Both the position numbers and the translations under genes were made by a program. Positions 7,452 to 15,637 of a DNA stretch of 46,023 nt are shown piece by piece. Origin of the DNA: Bacteroidales bacterium (GTDB taxonomy: Bacteria; Bacteroidota; Bacteroidia; Bacteroidales; UBA932); NCBI GenBank assembly GCA_024693285.1, contig JAILLE010000023.1, forward strand, positions 1-46,023, read 5' to 3'. The notes under the pieces were generated by a model. That model was not told the DNA's origin and searched no databases. It worked only from the letters and a program-made list of their open reading frames with translations. Position 1 is the first letter of the stretch, and each line of letters opens with the position of its first letter.

Positions 7452-8489
7452 ATGGATAGAAGGAAATTCATCAAAGTTTCAGGGGCGGCGACCGCTGGAC
7501 TTGCCCTGACTGGTTGTGCCCCTAAAGGCGGTGCCGCTAAAGAGGCGGCTGTCACCGGGATTCCGGTTCCTGACTACACCGGAAGGATCACCCGTGAGAT
7601 TGATAAGCTGAAACCTCTTAATATTAAGGAGATTACTGTTGAGGTCGGAGCCACAAAGCCATTCGACGTTATGCACCTTTCCGACACTCACATCACCTTC
7701 GCGGACGACAGGGATGACGAGAGGAAGATACTCCTCGCCGGCCGGCGTTCCCGTTATATGGGTTATGGCGAGCATTACCTGGATGAGGCGATCCATTATG
7801 CTAAAGAAAAGGGAATGTATATGATGCACACCGGGGACATGATTGATTTCGTTTCAGAGGCCAATCTGGATGTCACCGCTATGCATATGATGCTGGCCGA
7901 CTGGTTTGTCAGTGCCGGTAACCATGAGTATTCGAAATACGTGGGAGAGGCCAAGGAGGACGAGGAATACAAAGCTAGCAGCAGGGAAGCGGTTCAAGGA
8001 GCCTTCCCCAACGACCTGACTTTCGTCAGCAGAGTGATCAACGGAGTGAATTTCGTGGCTGTGGACGATGTTTACTACAACTTCACTGAGCACCAGTTAG
8101 AGATGATGAAGAAGGAGATGGAGAAAGGACTTCCGGTCGTGATGCTCATCCATGTGCCTATTTACACGCCCGAGTTCTGCAAATCAGAGTTGGAGGTGAA
8201 TAATGGCAACTGCGCCTACCTAACGGGTGTCCCCCTTGAGATAACCGAGAAATACGATCCCGGAAAGACTTACCCTGCCGGGGAAGAATGGCGCTATCGC
8301 AAGGTCCAACAAAGGGCAGACAAACCCACCCGGGATTTCATCGCCTGGCTCAAGGAGCAGAAACAACTAAAGGCCATTCTCGCGGGCCATATGCACCGCT
8401 TCTTCGAGGAACGTTTCTCGCCCACGGCCATACAGTACACGGTTGGCGCCACGTATAACGGTGATGTTCAAGTGGTTCATTTCAAGTAA
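7452..8489 (+). CDS. calcineurin-like metallophosphoesterase, Tat lipoprotein
   Basis: A 345-residue protein with a twin-arginine signal (MDRRKFIKVSGAA) ending in a lipobox (LTGCAPK), so it should be exported folded, with metals in place, and lipidated. The metallophosphoesterase motifs are complete: SDTHIT (Asp78, His80), GDMIDF, GNHEY (Asn157, His158), a His in LIHVPIY and GHMHR (His313, His315). The family hydrolyses phosphomonoesters or diesters with two metal ions. Placed between a propeller glycosidase and a GH99-like gene inside a glycan operon, it probably removes phosphate from a glycan or oligosaccharide; that substrate is inferred. Its signal region closely matches that of the unrelated protein at 20093. 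Gaps are 16 nt upstream and 25 nt downstream. Confidence 0.88.
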   Translation: MDRRKFIKVSGAATAGLALTGCAPKGGAAKEAAVTGIPVPDYTGRITREIDKLKPLNIKEITVEVGATKPFDVMHLSDTHITFADDRDDERKILLAGRRSRYMGYGEHYLDEAIHYAKEKGMYMMHTGDMIDFVSEANLDVTAMHMMLADWFVSAGNHEYSKYVGEAKEDEEYKASSREAVQGAFPNDLTFVSRVINGVNFVAVDDVYYNFTEHQLEMMKKEMEKGLPVVMLIHVPIYTPEFCKSELEVNNGNCAYLTGVPLEITEKYDPGKTYPAGEEWRYRKVQQRADKPTRDFIAWLKEQKQLKAILAGHMHRFFEERFSPTAIQYTVGATYNGDVQVVHFK

Positions 8490-8514
8490 TTTATATATTA
8501 AAAACATATAGGGT

Positions 8515-9702
8515 ATGAAAAGATTTGTGATTATTATCCTGACTTTGGCTTTAGCTATGCCAATGCTTAATGCCCAAAAGAAAAAATCGGTTGTCGAAAA
8601 GAAACAGTACGATGTCGCCGCCTACCTTTATCCCGCTTATGCGGCGGGCGAGCCTCGCTTGAAACCGTTCTGGCCGATGGATCGGGGAGAATGGGAAACT
8701 GTCATGACAATGCAGCAGCGTAATCCCGGCCACTATTGGGATCGTCATCCTCTTTGGGGGTATATCAATGAGGCAGACCCGGCGGTCATGGAGATGGAGA
8801 TTGAGCAGGCTACCCGTCACGGGGTCAATGTGTTCATCTTTGATTGGTACTGGTTCGACGGACGGCCTTTCATGGAGACAACCCTTACGGAGGGTTTCCT
8901 CAAGGCCGCGAATCGTGACAAGATGAAGTTCTACCTGATGTGGGCGAACCATAACGTTGACAACAGCTGGGACACCCGTATAGGTGGCGATAACATCATC
9001 TGGAGGGGTGGCGTGGACCGTGAGGAATTCGAGAAGGTCTGCAAGAGGAATATCGAGATGTTCTTCAAGCAGCCGAACTATTACAAGATTGACGGCAAGC
9101 CCGTGTTTATGATTTATGAGGTGACGACTTTCATCGAAGGTATTGGTGGCGTTGATAAGGCCGTGGATGCCTTGAAGTGGTTCCGTCAGGAGGTGAAAAA
9201 GGCCGGTTTCCCTGACCTTGAACTCCAATTCACGATGTGGGATAACCAGTTCAATTTCAGCGGTGTGGATGACGCCAAGACCAAATCCGAGCGTCCTCGT
9301 GACGAGTTTGCCCGCAAGCTTGGTTTCAACAGTATGTCGCATTACCAGTTCTGCCATTTTATCTGGATGGATGATGACTACCAGAACATACTTGACAAAG
9401 CGTATGAGGAGTGGGACAAGCTGGACGCCGAGTTCACCATCCCGTATTATCCTCACGTCAGCATCGGTTGGGACAACAGCCCCCGTTTCGGAGACAGTGC
9501 TGTGGTGAAGGAGAACACTCCGGAACGCTTCGAGGGCGCTCTCCGCAAAGCAAAGGCATGGGTCGACGCACGTCCTAATCTACATCCTCTCATCACCATC
9601 AATTCTTGGAACGAGTGGACGGAGACCAGCTACCTCCAGCCGGATGATGTGTATGGCTACGGCTACCTTGACGCTGTCAAAAAAGTGTTTGTGGATGAAT
9701 AG
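8515..9702 (+). CDS. GH99-like (WbsX family) secreted TIM-barrel protein
   Basis: A 395-residue protein with an SPI signal peptide (MKRFVIIILTLALAMPMLNAQ). The body matches the Glyco_tran_WbsX/GH99-like family: YDVAAYLYPAY at the start, HPLWGY, a barrel strand VNVFIFDWYWFDG, FYLMWANHN, FMIYEVTTF, LQFTMWDN, and the family end motif NSWNEWTETSYLQPD. GH99 proper contains endo-alpha-mannosidases; activity of the WbsX-like branch is not settled, so the exact reaction is unknown. It shares the HPLW box and the N-x-WNEW box with the larger protein at 11274. The next gene overlaps its stop by 8 nt, implying translational coupling with the GH43 enzyme. Confidence 0.85.
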   Translation: MKRFVIIILTLALAMPMLNAQKKKSVVEKKQYDVAAYLYPAYAAGEPRLKPFWPMDRGEWETVMTMQQRNPGHYWDRHPLWGYINEADPAVMEMEIEQATRHGVNVFIFDWYWFDGRPFMETTLTEGFLKAANRDKMKFYLMWANHNVDNSWDTRIGGDNIIWRGGVDREEFEKVCKRNIEMFFKQPNYYKIDGKPVFMIYEVTTFIEGIGGVDKAVDALKWFRQEVKKAGFPDLELQFTMWDNQFNFSGVDDAKTKSERPRDEFARKLGFNSMSHYQFCHFIWMDDDYQNILDKAYEEWDKLDAEFTIPYYPHVSIGWDNSPRFGDSAVVKENTPERFEGALRKAKAWVDARPNLHPLITINSWNEWTETSYLQPDDVYGYGYLDAVKKVFVDE

Positions 9703-11251
9703 GTTACTTAGATTATTGGTTCTGTCAGGCATCACCGCCTTCATTGTCTCTTGTAAGGCTCCTGTCCCTAACGGGAATACTTGGGGAGACACAGGTGACG
9801 GCCGTTACCTGAATCCTATTCTGGCGGCTGATTATTCTGACCCGGACGCCATCCGTTTCGGTAACAAATACTATATGGTAGCCTCAGACTTCCATTTCAT
9901 GGGCATGCAGGTTCTCGAGTCGGACGATTTGGTGAACTGGAAACTGATAGGCCAGATTTACGACCGTTTCGACAGACCTGGCTGGGATGAGATGGAACAC
10001 TACGGCCAAGGATCGTGGGCGCCAAGCATCAGGGAGCACAACGGCAGATTCTATGTCTATTTCTGCACCCCTGACGAGGGCTTGTTCATGAGCTCGGCAG
10101 ATAATCCGGCCGGGCCTTGGGAGCCACTGCATTGCGTCAAGGCGATATCCGGATGGGAGGATCCGTGCCCGTTCTGGGATGAGGATGGTACGGCTTATCT
10201 TGGCCACAGCAAAGTGGGTGCTGGACCGATCATCCTCCACAAAATGTCTGAAGATGGGAAGGAGCTGCTCGATGATGGCGTCACTGTTTACGAAGGACCT
10301 GTCGCGGAGGGTACCAAGTTCCTCAAACTTAACGGGTATTACTACCTCAGCATCCCAGAGGGAGGAGTTGGAACCGGATGGCAGACAATTCTCCGCTCAA
10401 AAGATATTTACGGCCCCTATGAGAGTAAAAAAGTCCTGGAAATGGGATTATCCGGAATCAACGGACCCCACCAGGGAGCTATCGTTGACACTCCTTATGG
10501 AGAGTGGTGGTTCATGCATTTCCAGCAGAGGGATCCTTTAGGAAGGGTGTTACATCTGCAACCGATGCGGTGGGAAGATGGATGGCCGGTAATTGGTGTA
10601 GACCGTGATGGAAACTCCGTTGGCGAACCTGTAGAAGGCTGGGCTAAGCCAAAGTCCAAAAAGAAAATCGCGCCATCCCTTCCGGCTTCTTCCGATGATT
10701 TCAGCGGTTCTGAGCTTGGATTACAATGGCAGTTCAACCACAATCCAGTTGATGAAGCCTGGTCACTGACCAGACGTCCCGGCTTCCTGGCGATAGACGC
10801 TTTAAAAGCCGAATCATTCTGGAAGGCACGTAATACTGTCTCCCAGAAACTGATGGGCTACGAAGGATCTTATACCACCTGTCTTGATTGCTCATCCATG
10901 GCGGAAGGGCAATTCGCGGGTCTGGCTTGCATGGGGAAAAATAACGATCTCGTTGGAGTCTTGGTCGAAAACGGAACGAAATATATCGCATTGGAAGATG
11001 AAGACGGAAGAAGGAATATCTCCCAGTTGGATTCCGGCAAGGTCTGGCTAAGGTTGAAGTTTGACTCCAACCTTAATATATTTGTTTTCTCCTATAGTCT
11101 TGATGGTGAGACATTTCTGCCTGCGGGACAGATATTCACGGCATGGTTCGGATTCTGGAAAGGAGCCCGTCCCGCATTGTTCAGTTTCAACACTGTCGAT
11201 TCCTCGGGAACGGCATTTTTCGATGATTTCATATATCAAAGGGACAAATAA
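9695..11251 (+). CDS. GH43 glycosidase lipoprotein with C-terminal beta-sandwich
   Basis: A 518-residue lipoprotein (MNRLLRLLVLSG..FIVSCKAP). The N-terminal five-bladed propeller is GH43: the base Asp49 in YSDPDAIR, the pKa-setting Asp156 in GWEDPCPFWD and the acid Glu205 in VAEGTKFLK are all present. Further GH43 marks are WAPSIREHNGRFYVYFC and GPHQGAIVDTPYGEWW. From about residue 335 follows the GH43_C2-type beta-sandwich (DDFSGSELGLQWQFNHNP...), typical of beta-xylosidases and alpha-L-arabinofuranosidases. An ATG at 9644 lies deep within the previous gene and is not used; the start at 9695 overlaps the upstream stop (ATGAATAG). Probably cuts terminal arabinose or xylose; linkage cannot be told from sequence. 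Its stop lies within a 16-bp tandem duplication. Confidence 0.92.
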   Translation: MNRLLRLLVLSGITAFIVSCKAPVPNGNTWGDTGDGRYLNPILAADYSDPDAIRFGNKYYMVASDFHFMGMQVLESDDLVNWKLIGQIYDRFDRPGWDEMEHYGQGSWAPSIREHNGRFYVYFCTPDEGLFMSSADNPAGPWEPLHCVKAISGWEDPCPFWDEDGTAYLGHSKVGAGPIILHKMSEDGKELLDDGVTVYEGPVAEGTKFLKLNGYYYLSIPEGGVGTGWQTILRSKDIYGPYESKKVLEMGLSGINGPHQGAIVDTPYGEWWFMHFQQRDPLGRVLHLQPMRWEDGWPVIGVDRDGNSVGEPVEGWAKPKSKKKIAPSLPASSDDFSGSELGLQWQFNHNPVDEAWSLTRRPGFLAIDALKAESFWKARNTVSQKLMGYEGSYTTCLDCSSMAEGQFAGLACMGKNNDLVGVLVENGTKYIALEDEDGRRNISQLDSGKVWLRLKFDSNLNIFVFSYSLDGETFLPAGQIFTAWFGFWKGARPALFSFNTVDSSGTAFFDDFIYQRDK

Positions 11252-11269
11252 TAAAAGGGACAAATAATA
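11238..11269 (+). repeat. perfect 16-bp tandem duplication over the GH43 stop
   Basis: AAAGGGACAAATAATA occurs twice back to back (11238-11253 and 11254-11269). The first copy encodes the last residues and TAA stop of the GH43 gene; the second fills the gap before the next ATG at 11274. It looks like a recent slippage event. Confidence 0.9.
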
Positions 11270-11273
11270 ACAA

Positions 11274-13187
11274 ATGAGGCGATTAATGATGAGGCGTTTT
11301 TATGTGATTGCGATGGCGGTCATTCTCCTGGCTTCGTGCGGAAGGACTATGGAGACGATTGACACGAGCGACTTGATGAGCGATACCTGGGTGGCGACGG
11401 ATGGTCTTGGGAGGCAGATGCCTCTCATAGATTCCGTAGGCCAGGTCAAGACTGATCATAAGAGGGCTACGGGAATATTCTATATCACATGGCATGGGGC
11501 GGGAAACCACAATCTTAAGGGCCCTTATACCGATGTCACCAAGATTCTCGCGGAGGACCCCTCCGCCCGATTGGATGCGAATCATCCTCTTTGGAAATAT
11601 GGTGGTTATCACTGGGGAGAGCCTGAGATGGGCTATTTCTTGAGTCAGGACGAGTGGGTGATACGCAAGGATATTTCCATGCTCGAGGATGCGGGAATAG
11701 ATGTCCTGGTCATGGACGTGACCAATGGCGTTTGCTATTGGGACGAGTGGGAGCTTCTTTTCTCCACCATGATGAAGATGAGGGAAGAGGGTAACCGCAC
11801 GCCTGAGTTTGTGTTCTGGTCTTATAACAATAGCCCTGTGAATGTGGTTAAGTCGTTGTATGAGAAGTACTATAAGGAAGGCAAGTTCTCGGATCTATGG
11901 TTCTATTGGGACGGCAAGCCCCTGCTTCTTTACAATGCGGATCCTTCTGTCGACGCCACCGGCAACTTCGAGGCCAAGGCTTCTGACTATCTGCCTGAGA
12001 TATTTGAATTCTTCACTCTCAGGAATATGTGGTGGGGCTATTACGAATGGGGAAAAGACCATGAGCACGGACCGGGCCGCTTTGTCGGAACTGAGGACAA
12101 CTGGAGTTTCGGTTATAGTATGGACGATGAGCGTGTGAAGGCTTTGTCGCCTGAGGAACTGGCTTCCAAGCATAACGGCCAGGTTGAGGAATGTGCCGTG
12201 ACCCCAGCCCAGCATTCGTTAGGAATGAAGGGAGCGAAGATGGGAGTCGGGAAATCCTGGTCCGTAAAGACTGGGGAACCTCCTCTGAATGAATATGATA
12301 TGCCTGTTGACAACACTTCGGGAGATGGAATATATTTCCAGGAGCGCTGGGAAGATGCTTTGGCTGTTGACCCGCCTTTCATTTACCTTAATGACTGGAA
12401 TGAGTGGAGCGCCGGGAAATATCATTTTGGAGACACTTGGTTCATGGGACGCAAGAACAGTCCATACGCGTTTGTGGACCAATACAACGCCGAGTTCAAC
12501 CGTACCATACAACCCATGAAAGGCGGCTATACCGACAACTACTACATGCAGATGGCCCAGAACATCCGCCGATACAAGGGAGTCCGGCCAATTCCTGTCA
12601 ACAAAGGTTTTGGAAAGATCAGGATAAATGGAGGATTCAGGGATTGGGATAGGATCGGTGTGTATTACTTGGACACACGTGGAGATGTGACTTTCAGGGA
12701 TGCTGACGGCTATGCCGGCCTGCATTACACGGATTCTACTGGACGCAATGATATCCAGGAAAGCAAAGTCGCTCTTACCAAGAACGGGAAGGTATGTTTC
12801 TATGTCCGTTGCGGGTCTCCGATCACGGCTTCCTCTGATCCGGATTGGATGCTTCTGCTGATTGATTCAGACCAGGATTCCTCCACGGGTTGGTACGGTT
12901 ATGACTTTATCGTCAACAAGAAAGTCGTGGATGGAAGACACACCACAATAATGAGTTATTCTGACGGAACCTGGAAAGAGGTGGCGACTGTCCCTTATAA
13001 GGTTTCCGGAACAGAGATGGAACTCGCTGTTCCGGCTTCGATACTTGGAGTCGGAGGTGATTCCATTAGTTTTGATTTCAAGTGGGCGGACAACGTGGGT
13101 GAGTTGATCGATCCGATTTCTCTCTGCCAGCATGGAGATACCGCTCCGAACAGAAGGTTCAACTATCGTTTCATCTTTGAGAAGTAA
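11274..13187 (+). CDS. large GH99-like lipoprotein with C-terminal CBM9-like domain
   Basis: A 637-residue lipoprotein (signal ending VILLASCGRT). Residues about 55-440 resemble the GH99/GH71-like barrel of the protein at 8515: HPLWKYGGYHW, a strand IDVLVMDVTNGVCYWDEW, FVFWSYNN, FYWDGKPLLLYN and the end motif YLNDWNEWSAGKY. It is longer and more divergent, so this is fold-level similarity. Residues about 450-637 look like a CBM9-type beta-sandwich (IRINGGFRDWDRI, LLIDSDQDSSTGWYGYDFIVN), known in xylan-binding and periplasmic glycan proteins. Start alternatives at 11286 and 11289 exist within MRRLMMRRF. Possibly an endo-acting glycosidase whose product is handed to the exo-enzymes around it; the reaction is not known. 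Preceded by a 22-nt gap made partly of the tandem repeat. Confidence 0.7.
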   Translation: MRRLMMRRFYVIAMAVILLASCGRTMETIDTSDLMSDTWVATDGLGRQMPLIDSVGQVKTDHKRATGIFYITWHGAGNHNLKGPYTDVTKILAEDPSARLDANHPLWKYGGYHWGEPEMGYFLSQDEWVIRKDISMLEDAGIDVLVMDVTNGVCYWDEWELLFSTMMKMREEGNRTPEFVFWSYNNSPVNVVKSLYEKYYKEGKFSDLWFYWDGKPLLLYNADPSVDATGNFEAKASDYLPEIFEFFTLRNMWWGYYEWGKDHEHGPGRFVGTEDNWSFGYSMDDERVKALSPEELASKHNGQVEECAVTPAQHSLGMKGAKMGVGKSWSVKTGEPPLNEYDMPVDNTSGDGIYFQERWEDALAVDPPFIYLNDWNEWSAGKYHFGDTWFMGRKNSPYAFVDQYNAEFNRTIQPMKGGYTDNYYMQMAQNIRRYKGVRPIPVNKGFGKIRINGGFRDWDRIGVYYLDTRGDVTFRDADGYAGLHYTDSTGRNDIQESKVALTKNGKVCFYVRCGSPITASSDPDWMLLLIDSDQDSSTGWYGYDFIVNKKVVDGRHTTIMSYSDGTWKEVATVPYKVSGTEMELAVPASILGVGGDSISFDFKWADNVGELIDPISLCQHGDTAPNRRFNYRFIFEK

Positions 13188-13215
13188 TTGATTCACAATT
13201 TATTCTAACCACATT

Positions 13216-15624
13216 ATGAGGAGGTTTTTGATATTCATTTGCCTATTGTCCGCACAGTTTCTCTACGGACAAGACAAGGTGAATACGCTATGGTATCGCC
13301 AGGCGGCCAAGGATTGGAATGAGGCTCTTCCGGTCGGAAATGGAAGAATCGGGGCCATGGTATATGGAGATCCGTGGAACGAGACCATCCAGCTCAATGA
13401 GGAAAGCCTTTGGGCGGGATGCCCCGCTGACGGTAACGCTGACGCCGCCGCGATCATGCCTGAGATCCAGAAACTATTGTTGGAAGGCAAGATAGCCGAG
13501 GCAAATGCTCTGGCTCAAGAGAAATTGGCAGGAAATCCTATGCGGATTCGCTCCTATCAGACCTTCGGGGAATTGTTGATTGATTTCTTTGACAGGGGCT
13601 CTAATGATGCCAATGGTTTCTACCCAGATGGGATAACGGACTACGAGCGTTCCTTGGATTTGATGACCGGAATCTCCTCCACTGTATTCTCTGCCGGGGG
13701 CATAAGGTTTTCCAGGGAAGTGTTCGCTTCAAGACCGGATGATGTCATTGTCGTCAGGCTCTTTGCCGATCGTCCCGGAGCCTTGACTTTCAAACTGAGT
13801 TACGACCGGGTTGAGAACGCGGGGGTTCGTCCTGAAGGATCATCTTCGCTCGTGGTTTTCGGGCAGCTGATTGATTTGCCGGACGCTACTCAGGTGGAGC
13901 CGGGAGCGCACATGCGGTTCGCTGGCAAGATAAAGGCTTTGAACAGAGGTGGTTCTGTAATAGCGGCCGGCAACTCAATATTCGTGGATAAGGCTGATGA
14001 GGTTGTGATACTGGTCGCTATGAACACTGACTACAATTTCAGCAAACTCGACTTTGATCGCTCCATTGATCCAACCGCTCTTTGCGATTCCCGGATCAGT
14101 GCGGTAGAGGGAAAGAGCTTCTCTGATCTGAAAGACAGCCATGTTAAAGACCACCAGTCCGTAATGGGAAGGGTTTCCCTCACTTTGGGAGACCCCTCCA
14201 TGTCGGAAGTTCCGACTGACGAGAGACTCGCCAAGATGAAAGAAGGAAAGTCAGACCCGGCTCTCGCGGCCTTGTATTTCCAGTATGGACGTTACCTGCT
14301 CGCAGGCTCTTCCAGCCGCCCCGGCAGGCTTCCGGCGAATCTTCAGGGAATATGGAACCAAGAGATTGACGCCCCTTGGAACGCTGATTACCACACCAAT
14401 ATCAACATCCAGATGAACTACTGGCCAGCAGAGGTCTGCAACCTTTCTGAGACAGTTATGCCGTTCTCTGACTGGATTAACGCCATCAGGGTTCCAGGCC
14501 GCGCCACCGCGAAGAAAACCTTTGGAGCTGAAGGTTGGACTGTGAACCATGTCGCGGACCCGTTCGGCCATACATCGATCAGCGACGGAGTTGGCTGGGG
14601 AACCTTCCCGATCGCGGGGCCTTGGCTGACATTGCATCTTTGGGACCATTACCAGTTCACTATGGACAAGGAATATCTCCGCACCCAGGCCTATCCGGCG
14701 ATGAAGGAGGCGGCTGAGTTCCTTCTCTCATTTATGGTCACGGATAAGAACGGTAATCTGGCCACGGCTCCGTCCAACTCTCCAGAAAATGCCTACCGGA
14801 TGCCGGATGGCAAGTCGTTTAACCTGACATATTCGGCCACGATGGACATCGAGATAGCGATGGAGCTATTCAATGCTTGCATCAAAGCTTCCGATATTCT
14901 TGGCGATGACAAAGAGTTCAAGGCCCGTGTCAAAGATGCCATGACAAAGTTGCCTCCGATCAGGATCGGGAAGCGCTATGACACCATTCAAGAGTGGATT
15001 GAGGACTATGAGGAAGTAGAGCCTGGCCACCGTCACATGTCCCATCTTTTCGGCCTCTATCCGGGTACTGTCATCACGGATAAGAATCCTGAGTTATTCG
15101 CCGCCGCGAAGCGTACAATCGAGCGCAGGCGCAAGTACAATGAGGATCCCGTTACCCGTCAAGGTTCCTACACCGGATGGAGCAGGGCTTGGCTTATCAA
15201 CTTCTACGCCCGGTTGAGGGACGGAGAGGAGGCCGGAGCCAATGTTAACGCCTTGCTCTCCAAATCCACACAGGACAACCTTTTCGACACCCATCCGCCG
15301 TTTCAGATTGACGGGAACTTTGGAGGAACCGCAGGTATAGCTGAGATGCTTCTCCAGTCGCACGCCGGAGAGATCCACCTGCTGCCCGCCTTGCCTTCAG
15401 AATGGGCAGACGGAGAAGTTAGAGGCTTGCGCGCGAGAGGTGGTTTCACAGTTGATATTGTCTGGAGGGGAGGTATTCTCCAATCCGCCACAATTGTCCC
15501 AGACCATACATGCAAGTACTCCGTCCGATACGGAAACAAGATTAAGAAGATAAGTTTTAAAGCCGGGAAACCATTCATTTTCAACGAGATGTTGAAAGAT
15601 TGGGCAAAAGGGATTGATAATTAA
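13216..15624 (+). CDS. GH95 alpha-L-fucosidase / alpha-L-galactosidase
   Basis: An 802-residue secreted protein with an SPI signal (MRRFLIFICLLSAQFLYGQ). The family layout is complete: N-terminal beta-sandwich (WYRQAAKDWNEALPVGNGRIGAMVYG, IQLNEESLWAG), then an (alpha/alpha)6 barrel with ANLQGIWNQEIDAPWNADYHTNINIQMNYW split over about 375-400, HVADPFGHTS, ATAPSNSPEN, GHRHMSHLFGLYPG, SRAWLINFYARL, and IDGNFGGTAGIAEMLLQ with Asp699. GH95 inverts alpha-1,2-linked L-fucose or the related L-galactose; the choice cannot be read from sequence. Length is standard. It sits 28 nt after the previous gene and 13 nt before the GH78-GH3 fusion, consistent with one transcript. Confidence 0.95.
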   Translation: MRRFLIFICLLSAQFLYGQDKVNTLWYRQAAKDWNEALPVGNGRIGAMVYGDPWNETIQLNEESLWAGCPADGNADAAAIMPEIQKLLLEGKIAEANALAQEKLAGNPMRIRSYQTFGELLIDFFDRGSNDANGFYPDGITDYERSLDLMTGISSTVFSAGGIRFSREVFASRPDDVIVVRLFADRPGALTFKLSYDRVENAGVRPEGSSSLVVFGQLIDLPDATQVEPGAHMRFAGKIKALNRGGSVIAAGNSIFVDKADEVVILVAMNTDYNFSKLDFDRSIDPTALCDSRISAVEGKSFSDLKDSHVKDHQSVMGRVSLTLGDPSMSEVPTDERLAKMKEGKSDPALAALYFQYGRYLLAGSSSRPGRLPANLQGIWNQEIDAPWNADYHTNINIQMNYWPAEVCNLSETVMPFSDWINAIRVPGRATAKKTFGAEGWTVNHVADPFGHTSISDGVGWGTFPIAGPWLTLHLWDHYQFTMDKEYLRTQAYPAMKEAAEFLLSFMVTDKNGNLATAPSNSPENAYRMPDGKSFNLTYSATMDIEIAMELFNACIKASDILGDDKEFKARVKDAMTKLPPIRIGKRYDTIQEWIEDYEEVEPGHRHMSHLFGLYPGTVITDKNPELFAAAKRTIERRRKYNEDPVTRQGSYTGWSRAWLINFYARLRDGEEAGANVNALLSKSTQDNLFDTHPPFQIDGNFGGTAGIAEMLLQSHAGEIHLLPALPSEWADGEVRGLRARGGFTVDIVWRGGILQSATIVPDHTCKYSVRYGNKIKKISFKAGKPFIFNEMLKDWAKGIDN

Positions 15625-15637
15625 TTACTGACAGATA

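Noticed and set aside
8551..9456. Minus-strand frame of 301 codons
   Set aside because: Antisense shadow of the GH99-like gene, which has a signal peptide and family motifs.
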